Positions 23,826 through 37,538 of a stretch of 64,000 nucleotides of DNA are shown here, piece by piece; the first letter of the stretch is position 1, and every line of letters starts with the position of its first letter. The notes beneath the pieces were generated by a model, which saw only the letters and a program-made list of their open reading frames with translations, did no database searches and had not been told where the DNA came from. Both the position numbers and the translations under genes were made by a program. The stretch is from contig JAJTTP010000007.1 of assembly GCA_023313575.1 (NCBI GenBank), positions 2,046,001-2,110,000 on the forward strand, in the 5' to 3' direction. This DNA is from Eutypella sp. D-1. Lineage: Eukaryota > Ascomycota > Sordariomycetes > Xylariales > Diatrypaceae.

Positions 23826-24748
23826 GCTTGGTGATCCTTTACGTGTGTATGCGTATTTTCGCGATGAAATGTCTGCTCTACGCGATTCTCGATGTCGAGG
23901 ATCGCCGGTTCAGGTTTATGATATTTGTCTCGTAGAGTAGATGAGATGTACCACATCGACAATAGAATATTGTTTGTCACAGTCATTCAACACACATATA
24001 CGATACCACATACGGAAACTTAACACGCCCATCTATATATATATACTACACTCCTTTTTAAACTCTACCCGTACCGGATGGCAAAGCCGTACACGAACTG
24101 ATAGATAAGGTGAGCGCCACTCATTGGCTCCTCCGAGACCTCTCCATCTCACGCAGGTGCGTATGGCGTCATGTCTCCTGAAAGCTTGTCAGGGCCTGCC
24201 ATACGATCGTACCGGCATACCGCGGGCTTGCATGAGCCCCTAATCCTAGGTAGAGATGGATGGGGGTCTGGGGGTTGAGCCTCACCTTTTTGTGTGAGCT
24301 GTCTGGGGACGCCACTTCTCCAGCGTTACCCCCCTTCAACCTACCTAGGTAGTCAGCCAGCCAGCATGGACATTCTAATTTGGGAGTTTCGTGCACTTGT
24401 GATCTATACATCTAGGTATATAGTCATCCCAGCAACCGGTCGATGCTGATTATATCCTGGAGTGCATGAAGGTATTTGAGCAGTTAAGCTTTCATGCCCC
24501 ATATATATATACCCTTGTACCGAGGTATGCATATAATGCTTTCTATGCATCTAAACATATATATCCTTATATGGAATTATTTCCGTGGATAAGATTAAGC
24601 TTAGCTGTAAGGTTACGTTTTGGCAGGGATAGATACGGTTAACCTACCCAAGTACTCTCCCAACTACTTGCCCACGTAACTGTCGACTTATACACGATAT
24701 TCCTCGATATTCCACGATACAACGCTCCAAAGACCAAATCACCATACC
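23826..24748. other. Divergent intergenic region
   Basis: About 0.9 kb between two divergent gene starts, so it probably contains both promoters. The palindromic motif CCTACCTAGGTAG occurs near 24,340. No coding pattern was seen. Confidence 0.5.
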
Positions 24749-27391
24749 ATGGCGGCTACCACGTTGGCACGCTCACATTCCGTGGAGCCTGACATTCGCC
24801 TAGAGGATTATCTCGACGACAAACTCCAATCTGCCACCGATTTAGAGAATCTAGACAGCCTCATCGCCAACGTCGAGGTTCAGCGCAATCAGCTCCAGGA
24901 GCAGCTTGAGCATGCCACCAAGGAGCTCGAGGATGCTCGCAGGTCAGCTCATGATCGGCAAGGCGGCCTTGTGCGATCCATTCAAGAATTCGAGAACCTT
25001 CAGCAAAGCATCGATGTTCGTCTGCGCATCGTCGCCGAGTCCGACGCCCCTGACGAGGCCATCCGAAGACTTGATAGCCCCATGAAACAACTTCACAAAG
25101 TCGAGCTTGCCTACAAATACGTGTCGCTGCTACAGGATGTCGAGAATATGAGATTAGAAGCTCGCTCCCACCTCCCCCAGAGCCCCAAGGCCGCCCTCGA
25201 GCCTTATTCTAGGTTGAAGCGGTTGTCCGTGCGGTTGCGGGAGCTCCAGGGCCCCGCCGACGAGGCCGCACCTCATCTCGTGAACCACGTCGAGAAGATT
25301 GCCGAGAACCTGTGGGACGAGATGAAGAATACCATGTCCAAGGAGATGAACGCGATCCTGAAACAGCGCAGCTGGCCACATGGTGTCGACCCCGATTCGG
25401 ACATGGACCCCGAATGGCTGCAGTGCTTCGAGAAACTGGTCGACCTGCAAGTCCCCGAGGTGCTCTATTCGGAGGAAATAGTCGCTCTGCTCCCGTTCCA
25501 GGTGATCGTGACTCCGTTTGTGCAGTGGTTCCGCTTCCAGTTTCTGAGCGAGAACGCGACAAGCAACCCTCAGTCCTTCGGCACGTTCTGTATCCCACAG
25601 TTCCTATCGCTTATCGACAAGTGGGAGGGCTTCTTTCGCGACAACGTCGGTTACGTGTTGGCGAGCCGGTTCCGCAACACTAGGGTCCAGGATATCTCGT
25701 TGTATATCGACCCGGCCTGCGCCCTGATTACGGCGCTCCTGCCTGTGATGAGGGAGAAGATAGCCACGGTCGTGCAGCACGGACTTCAAAACCCGCAATT
25801 TCTTAGCAGCTTAATGGTTCAGTTGATGAACCTGGACGATGATCTTCGGTCAAGGTTCAATTACGACGGTGGCGACCCAGACCGCGGCTGGGCCGGACTC
25901 ACCTCGGAGGTCCTAGCAGAGCATTTCGACGTGTGGCTTCAGGTGGAGAAGGAATTCGCCCTCGAGCGCTTTCACACCATCATGGACTCCCCGGACGCGA
26001 GGAACATCGACTACGACTACAGCGCACCGGGAAAGATGAAGCCCACCTTTGGAGCTGTACGGATCACAGACCTGTTGAGGACCATCACCTCGCAATACGA
26101 GCGGATCCGGAGGTTCTCCCACAAGCTGCGATTCCTGATCGACATTCAACTCGAGATCCTGGACGAGTACCACGATCGCCTCCGGGACTCACTCGAGGCC
26201 TATTCGTCTATAACGTCGACTCTCGGCCGCACGCTTCACGGCGCCACTAAGGAGCAGCTCGCCGCTCTCGAGGGGACCGGTGCCTTCGAGGTCCTGTGCA
26301 GGGTGCTGGGAAGCTCGGACCACATCGTCTCTACCCTGAAGGACTGGAGCAACGAAGAGGTAATATAGTTCGCCTGGTCTCGCATCTCTGTGTTTGTACT
26401 AACCATGCGCGCATAGTTCTTTGTAACTCTCTGGGAACAACTACAATCCAGGGCCAGGAAATCCGACGACCAGGACAATCTGGCCGGGGGTATGAGCCAT
26501 GATCATGTGAAAAACCGGACCTCGGCGACCGTCGGCTCTAGCGAGGACGGTGGGATCTTGTTCGATGAGACCATCGCCGCCTACAGCAATCGCCGGAAGA
26601 CCGCCGAGGAGTACCTGGTATCGGCCCTGGTCAACTCGCACCGGGAGGCCTTCCGGCCGTACCTCGTGAAGCCTCTATGGAGCTCGATCAACGGCGACTC
26701 GAGCAGTAAGTCGTCCCGTACAACTTTTTTCTAGGTCTAAAATCTAACTAGTTCATAGTCGACACCGACAGTCTTGCCGTTTCTCCAGAACTCGACGAGC
26801 CGCTTCGGGTACGTAAAGACAGATATGATGATACCCCCCTCTCCCCTTTCCCAAAGCCGGGTCGTCCCATGCTATGGCGTAGAAAGCAGTCGCTAACTCA
26901 TCCTCTATTCTCTATAACAGATTCTAAAGCGGAACCTGAAGTTTCTGGGCTCGGCGCTGAGCACGGCAGTCCACCGGCGGGTGTGGCGGGAGGCGCTAGA
27001 CAAGCTCCAGGACACACTCTGGGCGGACGTGCTGATGCGGCACAGCTTCACGGGGCTAGGGGCGGCACAGTTTGCGCGGGACACGCGCGCCATCTCTGCC
27101 CTCGTCGACGCCCATGTCCCCTGCGCCGGCTCTGCCGCTCTCGCCACCCTCGAGGACGCCGCTCGTGTCTTGAGCTTGCCCCTCGATCCCGTTGAGGCGA
27201 CGGCCCAGCATGGAGAGGAAGAGCCGGGCGCTGGGGAAGAGAAGGCAGTCATGTCCCTGAGCCAGGCCAGCGACCGCTTTTTCGTGGATAATACCGAGGC
27301 CAAGAGGGCGCTCGAGGATCTCGGCATCGACACCCTTACCCCCGCCAACGCGAGGAATATTGTGCAGAGGCGCGTAGAGTACCAGGACTAG
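24749..27391 (+). CDS. RINT-1/Tip20 family vesicle-tethering protein
   Basis: Subunit of the Dsl1/NRZ tethering complex at the ER, which captures Golgi-derived COPI vesicles. The model has four exons: 24749-26359, 26417-26705, 26759-26808 and 26921-27391. Introns are 57, 53 and 112 bp, and the product is 806 residues. The ATG sits in a good fungal context (ATACCATGG). Residues about 30-80 form a heptad-rich coiled coil (LDSLIANVEVQRNQLQEQLE). The RINT-1/TIP-1 domain follows, with DKWEGFFRDNVGYVLASRFR, FDVWLQVEKEFALERFHTIM and the typical LFDETIAAYSNRRKTAEEYL near residue 586, and continues to the C terminus. Length and helical character fit the family. The gene is convergent with the carrier gene at 27,856. 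Confidence 0.9.
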
Positions 27392-27855
27392 TCGAGGTCA
27401 TGAGGTATCATGTCAAGTTCTTATAGATGAAGAGAAGGAAAAGCTCCGGCAAACTTTCCTGGTAGCCGGTGCCAAAACAGGGGGCGTAGCGCATCCCTGG
27501 TCTATTCTATGTTGAATACTTCGTCGTCGGATGAGCCAAATATCCTCTAGATACCGTCAAGAAGAAGAAAACCGTCTACATGACCATCCCATAGCAAATC
27601 GCTTTTCGCGTCAACAACATCTATCGTACCAACTTTACCTTGCATCCCCCCTCTGCTGTAAAACCCGTAGCCTTGACCACCACAGCAATCGAAGCCGTTG
27701 GCGTGCATATTCCATCAATATTTCCGTCGCATGTATACCCCCGCTTTTTTCCATCCAAGAATCATGAGATTCTCTGCCTCATTCCCGAAAAGCGTATCCT
27801 TCCTCTGTCCCCACGACTCCTCACGTTGACATCATCCACGAAGCCCCTTCCTTCT
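27392..27855. other. Convergent 3' intergenic region
   Basis: 464 bp between the stop codons of the RINT-1/Tip20 and carrier genes, presumably both 3' UTRs. Nothing gene-like was seen. Confidence 0.6.
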
Positions 27856-29276
27856 TCAGCTGATAAGCCGCATGGTGAACTCGACGGTAGCGAAAGTGCA
27901 GGCGCTAACGGGCATGGCACGGAGGAGGGTAGGACCGATACCCTTCCAGAACCCGCGCGCGCCCTCGGCGCGCCAGGTCTGCGCGAAGCAATCACGCATA
28001 GTCTTATACCGCATCTCCTGGCCCTTGGCCTTTCCCTGGGCGTCGGCGCGGACGCCGAGGCCATCGGTCTGCATCTTGCTCTTGACGACGTCGAAGGGGT
28101 AGCTGCCGAGCCAGAGGGCCTCGCCGGCGAGGCCGCCGTACAGCGCGACCTTCCAGGCGGGCACGTCGGCGCGCGACGCCAGCTGGTTCCGCCGCACTTC
28201 CTCTGCCATCATCCACTCGAAGGAGAGGAACCACATCCCGTACGCCTGCGCCTCTCGTAGTACCGTCACGGCTTGGCCCCGGAACAGGCCGCCTAGCAGA
28301 CCAGCGGGCGATGCGCTGAGGGCCCGCACGCAGTCTAATGGTCCCGCGTATAGTCGGCCTGCGCCGTGCGGTTGTGTTTGTACTGTTAAGTGAGAGAGTT
28401 AGAAGGGTTCATGTTTTATTGTTAAGACGCCGGTTATGGGAAGCAGAATGGGAGAGAGGATATTCGAAAGAGGAAATGGCACACTTACACCTAATACGCA
28501 CGTGCTCAACGGGACCAGAGACGACGGAGTTGGCGACACCGGCGAAGGCGCCGGCGGCGTAGTACTGGCCGTAGCCGAGATCGGGGCGGCCGCCGGGGCG
28601 CGCGGCGTTAGCGGCCTCGAGGTAGCGCTTGGCGTAGCCGAAGGCGCCGAACTGGATGGACACGCAGGCGCCGATGCCCAGCAGCGGCGTCAGCGTGCCT
28701 TTGTAGAACGCCAGCGCGCCCTCCTTCGCGTAGATCGTCCGCGCCGCGTCCAGCGCCGACGTGCACGCCGTCCCCGTCTGCAGCCGCACCTTGACTATGT
28801 CGAATGGCTGGCCTGAAAAGGGTGGGCGGGAAAGAAGTTTTCGTTAGTCAGGTGTTTCAAGGCATTGGTACGGGAAAACTATCTGATTTTGTGTTTGTGC
28901 ATGCACGGGTAGGTATGGACGGGTAGGCATGGGTGTGAGCGGGAGTGGGGGAGGGGGCCAATGCAACTCCCCATGCGATGGTGAGAAAGTCCCTGTTAGT
29001 TTGACGGCATGCGGATGTCGTGGCACCCTTGCACGGTGAGAAACTCGACCAGCGTAGGCGACCCTCGTTTGCCTAATCTTGCTCACCCCCTGTCCCCGGC
29101 ATCGAATTGTTCGATTCTCTCACATGCGTAAAGGAGAGAAGTAGGGAGCATCAGGGAACATCATCTCGCTTACCAACTAGAACCTGAGCAACTCCTCCAA
29201 CGGCACCCGCGAACAGGTCCTTGGCAGTGCTCAATGCGCCCCCTTTCGCATCGAGGTCTTCCGCGATGTCTCCCAT
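27856..29276 (-). CDS. Mitochondrial carrier family protein, Ymc1/Ymc2-like
   Basis: Inner-membrane solute carrier with three tandem repeats of two helices each. The model has three exons: 29276-29174, 28812-28489 and 28382-27856. Introns are 361 and 106 bp, and the product is 317 residues. The three signature motifs are all present: PFDIVK (after VLVGQ), PVEHVR and PFDVVK (after WLGSY). Each repeat also has its F/Y/W-x-K-G partner motif (AFYKGTLTPLLGIGACVSIQ; GFWKGIGPTLLRAMP). The strings TLTPLLGIGACVS, QYYAAGAFAGVANS and AYGMWFLSFEWMMA place it near the yeast Ymc1/Ymc2 organic-acid or amino-acid carriers rather than ornithine or carnitine carriers. The exact substrate is inferred only from this resemblance. 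The C terminus FTMRLIS is complete. Confidence 0.92.
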
Positions 29277-30230
29277 GATGACGACGATGATAATGCGCTA
29301 ACCCCACCAAACGATCTAACTTTGTCGATTGTCGTTTGTCGTTTGTCGCACAACGGTCGCGTACGTCTTTTGGTCCTTTTCTTACCGTAGACTGGTCTCA
29401 CACAGGACGTTGTTTTCGCTACGTAGAGTCAAAGATTGAGATTTCGGCAATAATGAAGTTTGCCGTCGGTGGATTCGATCTATTATTAATGATATTTCGA
29501 TTTTTTTTCTTGTTGGACCTCGATTTTTGCCGATGTAGGAAGAGGGACGGTGGGTTACGTGAGACACTAAATCAGCTCTAAAGGTCTAGTTCGGTGGGGA
29601 GCCGGGGTGAGGCTGATGTCTTATCAGCTTGGCATCCGGGGATGTTTGGCGGAGTAGTACTCTATAATCCTTGTTGTCCCCTACTCTAGCTCTAAGTGAT
29701 AAGGGGCTTAGGGGCCCCCGGGTTTAGCGAATGACGTGACTGCTTTTAGGGATCAGGGGAGCTACAAAAGCAGTTATCCAGTGCAGCAAACATGAGTTAC
29801 GACGGCTCACTTTCCTTTCTCTTTGCCCCCCTCGGATCCTTTGTTTGCGTTGCAACCAACGCATATAGAACGAGTTGGGGGTTGTATGTTCCGTGTGTAA
29901 CTATAGCACCATTCCCCTCTCCTTACTAACTCTGCATACTTCGTTATCGAAGGGCGAAAGCACGCAAGAAAAATATATACCCAAGTGATGCCCATCAGTG
30001 TTGCCATATCGTGATGTGTCGTGGTTTCCGTCTAATGTGATCTAAAGCTTCATCTATCGTACCTCCTATGTCCTTTTGCTATGCTTCTCTGTACTGGGGC
30101 GCATAATCATCCGTAAAGAATAGCACTAATCAACTTGCCTGATCCACGCGCTCTCATTTTGAGAACACAGCGGATGATCATAGGGACGAAGAAATAGATG
30201 GAAAGGAGTCGTAATGCCCAACTACCCACC
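29277..30230. other. Divergent intergenic region
   Basis: About 950 bp upstream of both the carrier gene (minus) and the orphan ORF (plus). Open frames are short and unbiased. A promoter role is assumed from the gene orientation. Confidence 0.5.
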
Positions 30231-30935
30231 ATGGCCGAACAAATCCGTCAGCAGATCCTCGCTTTATGGACCATTTTCTGCTTTCTCGACTTTGCCCGGT
30301 CGCTGCTATCGGATCGACAGGGGAGCATGGCCGGATATCTGCCCCCTCCATCGGCGATGATCACATCTCCTGGTGCCGCTGGTTTCAAGCAGTTCCCGCC
30401 CATCGCAGCCCATGCGCGCCTAATCTGGCTGGTTTTCATCCGCGCACAGAAAGTATCGAGGAATGGGCAGGACCAGTTCTTCCATCCGTGGGCGCGGTCT
30501 GCCGTGACGTCGGGCGATCTCCTGAAGCGTGGCCAGGCAATGAGCTCCCCGGAGATAGTCGAGATGCGCGCTCAGGGGTACCCGATACGAGAGCATCAGT
30601 TTGAGTCGCGGACACCCGCTGTTCTGATTGACTCAGCCCACGATGTTGTTGTGCTCAACAACTACCACATGATGTGTCTTGAGACGTTCGATCGACAACC
30701 CAAGGACGCTACAGCCGAGGACTTCGACCAGATCGCAGGCTTCGATCGCTTTCCAACCCCTGTAGACCAGATGCTCAAGGTATCTCGAGACCCGCGGCTT
30801 GACTGCTCCGTATACCGGCCTTTCTGGGGTCCTCTTGGCGAGCAGAGGGCACCGCTTCTTCCTGCTCCTACCGTGCTTCTCCCGATGGACGACTGGAACC
30901 CCGCTTGGGTCAGAAACCGACATAAGGCGGAGTAG
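30231..30935 (+). CDS. Hypothetical protein, single exon
   Basis: An uninterrupted frame of 234 codons from the ATG at 30231 (MAEQIRQQILALWTIFCFLD). An earlier in-frame ATG lies at 30198. It ends LLPMDDWNPAWVRNRHKAE. The central part is charged and coding-like (DVVVLNNYHMMCLETFDRQP, then EDFDQIAGFDRFPTPVDQML). The N-terminal hydrophobic stretch could be a membrane anchor. A second frame is also open over 30,266-30,604, so an old frameshift in the N-terminal half cannot be excluded. No family was recognised. It is the last gene-like frame before AT-rich block 2, a position where lineage-specific genes are common. Confidence 0.45.
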   Translation: MAEQIRQQILALWTIFCFLDFARSLLSDRQGSMAGYLPPPSAMITSPGAAGFKQFPPIAAHARLIWLVFIRAQKVSRNGQDQFFHPWARSAVTSGDLLKRGQAMSSPEIVEMRAQGYPIREHQFESRTPAVLIDSAHDVVVLNNYHMMCLETFDRQPKDATAEDFDQIAGFDRFPTPVDQMLKVSRDPRLDCSVYRPFWGPLGEQRAPLLPAPTVLLPMDDWNPAWVRNRHKAE

Positions 30936-32450
30936 GCTTCCGATCTTCTTGTAGTCAGGGGTTCCTGGGAGCTCAGCCTGGAATACCAGCACAAAGCTCG
31001 GGAGATAGAGCCCTTGCTGCGCCTTGTCGGGGAAAGGCTCAAGTTTGCCTATTGCCGGTGGAGGACTTTGCGCAACTAGTCTCCTGGGTTTAACGATGCC
31101 ACTCCACTTCTGTATGAAGGATCAGGGAAGAGCTTGTAAAGAGTAAAGGATTCTAGTAGACCGGTGGACAATCTCGAGAAGTCGGTGAGCTCCCTGTGAT
31201 GTCATCTTGAGGATTAAAGAGAGGTATAAGGTGTAAAAAAGGGGGGAAAGCGTTCCGAAGGTTACATGCAACCATAACGACAACTTAAGGCAACGAAAAC
31301 TTGATGCTGCAAACACTATGCGAATTCATGATTAATCCAGTGAATGAACTGTTTGCCGTATCCTTGTACATGAGTTACATTAAAAACATATTCATGGATC
31401 AGTGCAACTATCCTCCCAGCAAACCAAGGTCGTGTATTATACTATCTTGTCTATAAAGAAGAAGCTCATATCCATCATTTGTTATGTAGATAATGTTCTA
31501 CATCCTCACACCAGTCTGATATAACTCTTCGCCTGACACAACGAAAGCACCTACATTCTGCACTCTAGAAACTGCTGCACTTTTACAAGGTGTATTGTTA
31601 GCGGACGCCAACGCTCAATAGCAAGAACAGCATTGCTTCTACATTCTCTGCAATCCGCAAAGATGCCTGAATCTCAGCCCGCTAGCCCTCAGCCTGTAAG
31701 CCATCCTAGACACCCGGGACAGTTCAGCTTAGGATATATTCTGACCTGTCAATAGAAACCCACTGCGGTATGCGACCAAGTATATCGCTGCTGCTATTGC
31801 GGTGCACCTGATATACCGGTGGGTAATTCCTGCTCTTTCTGCAGGCGGCGCCAGTGCACACGCTGCCAGGTAAAGCCGAAAAAGGCCAAGGAAAGCCGAT
31901 AAACCCACGCTTGAAGATGTTTCTGCGATGGACCATATGATGTTAAAGGGATAGAGCAAGACGGATTCTAATTATTAGGTATTCCTGTTACAGATTTAAA
32001 TCGCAGGAAGTTCACTATCTAGAAACGCAGTGTTGGATTATCTGATCAGAACAAAATAGAGCCTATTCACACCTACTTTATGACACACCTTTCAGTCTGT
32101 ATCTTCTACCGCGTAAGCTCAAGGCAAGACTTTTCTCATACAAAATTCTGTCTATATATCATATTATGTACGCCACGAGAAATACTCAAATATCATATTT
32201 TTATGAGAATTAGACAAGAGTCAAGCCTTGTGTCTTCGTGCCGCATACGCTCGCAGTATGCTGCCATCTACTTTTCTTTAATTAATACTTATCGCATGTC
32301 GACGACCTTGCTGACCTACTTACACCATTACCATCAGGCCATGTCGGTTAGAACAGGTGCCTGTCATTCATACAAGGCATGATAAGATGGCCATTACTTT
32401 AGGGCGTGTTTTCGAGCATAATCAGGGCCATACTTAAGGGTTAAAAGTAG
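30936..32450. other. Gene-poor flank of AT-rich block 2
   Basis: About 1.5 kb of near-normal composition without a convincing frame. The open frame at 32,080-32,382 has no codon bias and is treated as chance. Composition falls sharply after about 32,450. Confidence 0.5.
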
Positions 32451-35400
32451 GGGGAATCATAATCCGACCCGAGCCGTTTTTGGGCGTAAGCTATAAGCTA
32501 CCATATTAATTTTGCTGGTGGGCCATAATAATCATATTGGCCGTATAGCTAATAGGATATTTTAAAACGGCTGCTAAATACTTACTTTAACAGAATTACT
32601 TAAAGTTAATTCTCGAAATTAATTTTAATTTTAATTATAACCCGTAAACACCTTATTATTAACGCGGTTAATAGCGGTATAAATTTTTAATAACCGGTTT
32701 ATTAAAAAAAATTTAAATATTAATATAATTAAATATAATTATTTAAATAATTTTATAAAAATTTATAATTATAATTATTATTTATTTATTTATATAAAGA
32801 TTTTATAATAATTATTTAATATTTTAAAAAAGTATATAAATATCGTATAAAAGTTATAACGGGGATATTTAAAAATAAATTATTTTTTACCGGCTTATTA
32901 CCGTATTCTGTAATAAATTTATATATAATTAATCGGTTAATATATATATGTATTTAATTATTTATTAAATTACGGTAATATTTATTTATAATATTAAAAA
33001 TGATTTTAATTAACTCTTTATTTAACTTAATAATGGTTTTATTATTATTATTTTAATTTTTTTAATTTTTTAACTTTTTAATAATTAAAGCGTTAATTAA
33101 AATATTAATTAAAGCATTAATTAAAATGTTAATTAAAACGTTAATTAATATTATTATTAAGTTTTTTATTTATTTATAAAACGTTTATTATTATTAAATA
33201 CGATTAGTAATTATTAAAGGCGCTTACTTTTAAGTTTATTTACATAAATCCCTTTGTTTAAAAAACCCCGTTTCCGGGTAAAACTTAAACGCCCCGTATA
33301 CGCTCGAACCTTATAGCGGGATCGTTACGTTTTTTATTATAATTAAAATGCTACTTACTTAACAGTTTAATTAAGGTGTGGTTAACTTAGCATTAAATTA
33401 TAAGATTATAAAACGGCTTTTTTAATAAAACGTTTATTTTAAATTCGAATTAATTTTATTCAAAAGTTATAAAGTTTAAATTTACGAAAGCTTTTTTATA
33501 TTTAATAAAGGTATTAAAATAATAAAATATTAAAATATTATAAATAAAAAACGTTATTAGTATAAAAGGTTAAGTTTAAAATAAATACGTTATAATTAAT
33601 AATATTTACTTTTATATAAAATAAATATAATCGGTTATTAATTTATATAATAACGTTATTTTAAAATAAAATGTTTTTAAAATAAGCTTTTAATTATTAT
33701 AACTTTTACGAAAATATTTTTAATAATAACGTTAAAGTTATAAATTTTACCGTTAATAAATTAAACGTTATTATTAATAACTTTACTTTTAACTTTTTAA
33801 AAACTTTTATAATTATAACCGTAAATATACCGCCGCGCCCGAATTTAATAATAATTTTAAACTTTATAAAAAAAAACGGGCGTATTATAAATAAAAAACA
33901 GGTTATATTAAATAATAAAGTTATTATTATAAAGTAAAGCTATTATTACGGCGGCGTAAAATTAAAATAACGTAAACGTTTATAATTTTAATACTTATAA
34001 TTTAAAAAGTAATACCGGTAATAACGATAATAACTATATAAAGAATTTTAATTATTAAGAAAATCGTTAATAAAATTAAAAAGAAATATTTATTATAATA
34101 ATTAATATTATTAAGAATATTATAAAATTTAATGTTACTTTTTTAATTATTAATAATTATATAAAAATAAAAAGTTTTACAGCTTTTTTTAATATTTTAA
34201 TAATATTTATTAATATATGTTTTAAAAAGGGCTGTTTAAATAATAAATAAATAAGTACGTAAGTAGATAAATAAAGCACCACATTTAATATAAGTGGGTT
34301 AGTATAACTTACCGGCCGCTGCCAGCCGGCAGCGGGTTAGTGCTTATTTAATAAGTGTTAAAAGGCTTTTATTTTTTAATCTTTAAAGGCTTTTTACCTT
34401 TTACTTAAGATTTAAAAATTCCTTTTTAATATATTTTTTATTTTATTACTTTATTATTTATTATTATTTTTTAATATACTTATAACTTTATTACTTATTT
34501 TAATATTTTTATTTTAATTATATATATTTTATAATCTTTTTATATTATAATAATTATTTAATTTTATAAATAACTGTTTATAACTTTTTACCGCTTTGTT
34601 CTTTTTAAAAAATAAAATTTTAATAATATTATGTAGTTAATTATATTATAAGTTATATATTGTTTTAGGAATACGCGGTTTTAACCCGGTATATTTTTAT
34701 TCCCGAAAATAATACCGTATGTTATAATAAAATATAAAAATTTTTAACGGTAAAATTAATATTCTTTAATATAAAATTATTATTATTTATAAAACTTTTT
34801 TAATTTATTAATACGTATATGAACTTTTTTTTTTAATCGTAAACGGTTAATATATTAATCGAAATTATTTTTTTATAATCTTTTTATACTTTAATTTATT
34901 AAACGATTTTAAAATTGTATATTATTTTTATTATAAAATAAAAACTATTAACGGTACTTATAACGTTATTAAAATATAAAAAAGGTTTCAAACTTTAAAT
35001 AATTTTTTATAACGGTTATATTAATACCGGTTTAATATTTAAACGGGTTAATATAATTATAAAATTTAAAACTTTATAAAAGACATATATATTATATTAA
35101 AATTACGGTTAAAGTAATCGGCGGTTATTTTATATAATATGCTTTAAACTATAATTTAAAAAGAGTTTATAATTTATTAATCGATCTTTATTTTATAAAA
35201 CATTTATAAATTAATATTATAAAATAATTATTATTTAAAAATATCGTATATAACTTTATTTATTTTTATAATTCTTTAAAACTTATTATTTAAATTACGT
35301 AATAATAATTTAATATATTTTACTGTAATAAATAAATAAATATATATATTAAAACGTTATAATAGATTATTAATAAAAAAATATTAAAAGTAATAACGAT

Positions 35401-37538
35401 TACGGTAATAATATAATAACGTATAGTTTACGATAAAATTAAATCGTTACCGTTTAATAAAAATAATTATTTATTAACCGTTTTAAAAAAGCTTATTAAT
35501 TATACGGTTCAAATAATTATTATAATTTATTAATAAAATTAATATAATAACTTATAATTAATACCCAAAAACGGTTATAATCGGATTACGATTTTACCCA
35601 CTTTTAATTAATAAATATAACTATTTATTAATTATTAAATAAAGAAAATATATATAATTTTATATAGATTTTTAAATTTTTAAAGATTTAAACTTATTAA
35701 TAAAGTAACAGCCGAATTTATAATGTTAATAATTAATAAAGCCGTAAAAGGTATTAATAATTATAATTTTAATTATTTAAAACTATTATAATATTATTAT
35801 CGTTATTATTATTATTATCATTATTATTATAATTATGGTTATTATTATAACTATTAATATATACCTTTATATAAGTTTATTACTTTTTTTAACAAGTTAA
35901 TAATGCCGTATTTAATAAGTAATTTATATTATTAAAACTTTTAAATTTATCTTTTTTTAACTGCTTTGTTTTTATAAATATGTTTTTAATTATTTATTTA
36001 TTTAACTTTTTATTAATACGATACGGAAATATTTTGTTTTTTATTAAATTTATCCGTTTCGGCTTTGTTTATTTCTTATATTAAACCGTTTTTCTACGGT
36101 TATTTTATTACGCCTTTTTTTATTTTATATTAAAAAAATAGTTTTTAATTAACGACGCCGCTTTTTAATAAAGATAATTTATTTTAATTATAATATTTAC
36201 TTTTTATTATTATCGTTTTTATTTTATCGGCTTTTTAAAAACTGTTAAAAAAAAACTTTATAAGATAATTTTATTTGTTTTTCTTTATATTTACGTAATT
36301 ACTTTATTTATTATTTTATTCCCGATTGTTTATTTTTTATATTTCTTTTAAATTAAAATATTTATTATATATAAAAAACCCCGACGGTAATATAAACGTT
36401 ATAAACTTTATAAAAACCGTTTTTAATTTCCCGATAAAAAACTAAACATTAATAAAATAATAAATTTAAAAAGGTTTAAAGCTTAAAACCGTATTAACTT
36501 TATTTTTTTATTAATTATTTAATTAATTAAATAAATGCATAACGTAAATATATAACGGAAACTTTTTTTAATAATAATTAATAACCGTTTAATTATTATT
36601 ATAATTTTAATATCTCCGGTTTTTAATATTAATATAATATTAAGCCCGGTAATAAAACCTTTTTTAAAAACGGGTATTAATTTTAAAATCGACTCCGATT
36701 TTAAATTTAACCCCGATTTTAAAATCGAATATAATTTTATTACGGTTAAAAATAAGCCCGAGTTTTATCGTTAATTTATTATTAAATATAAAAAAAAATA
36801 ATAATAAACCGAAAAAAAGCATAAAAAATAATATATATAAAAAGGTTAAACTGGATTTCGTAAATATATAATATTTAAAAATTATTATTTTTAAAGCTTA
36901 TTTACGTTAAAAATATAAATTTTTTAAAATAAAACAAATTGTTTATTATAATATATTAAAAAGTATTTAATATATTATATTACGATAAAATAAATGCGTA
37001 AATAAATAATTCGGTACTATATAATATAAATAATATAAAAAAGCTTTAAACTTTTTTAAATTAAAATATAATTAATTTAAAATTATTTAATAAATTTCGA
37101 TTATTTTTATACCGATATTTAAATTTAATAATTTTAAAAGAAAAACATTTTAATTTTTATATTATTAACTTAAATCTTTTATTATATTATTATTAAGTTT
37201 TTAACGATTACATATTTACGTATAAACGTTTATGTATTTAATTAACCGTTATTTTTATTTTAACCGGTATAATTTTAAGCCGTTCCGGCGTTTTTATTAA
37301 AAGTTTTCGGTATAAAAACGTAAAGTTTTATATTTTTTTATTTACGGTTACCGGGGGTAAAATACGTATTAAAATAATAATAACTTTAATTAAAATAAAA
37401 AAGTTAACCGGAGTTTTAAAGTTAAAAAAGTATATTTTTTTATACGATTTTATTTTATATATAAAAAGTTTAACTTTTACCGATAACATATTTAAGGCCG
37501 AATTTTATAATTTCGAAAATATTTATCGGTTAATTATA
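32451..37538. other. RIP-degraded repeat DNA, family not identified
   Basis: About 5.1 kb with nearly all remaining C in CpG. No RT, integrase or transposase motif could be recognised. A less mutated patch lies at about 33,230-33,400 and a GC-rich hairpin at 34,316-34,335. Between 36,600 and 37,200 the + strand shows a lysine/phenylalanine-rich, gag-like reading, but this is weak. Confidence 0.5.
34316..34335. other. GC-rich perfect hairpin inside AT-rich DNA
   Basis: The 8-bp stem CCGCTGCC pairs with GGCAGCGG around the loop AGCC. A wider, imperfect inverted repeat (AAATAAAGCAC / GTGCTTATTT) brackets it at about 34,269-34,350. It stands out because the surroundings have almost no non-CpG cytosine. 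Confidence 0.6.

Noticed and set aside
25209..25598. Minus-strand frames inside the RINT-1/Tip20 gene
   Set aside because: Arg/Ser-rich shadows of the conserved + strand exon.
27640..28260. 206-codon + strand frame
   Set aside because: Antisense to the last exon of the mitochondrial carrier and reads into 3' UTR sequence.
32080..32382. 100-codon + strand frame
   Set aside because: It lies in moderately AT-rich DNA with no codon bias, no recognisable motif and no splice context.
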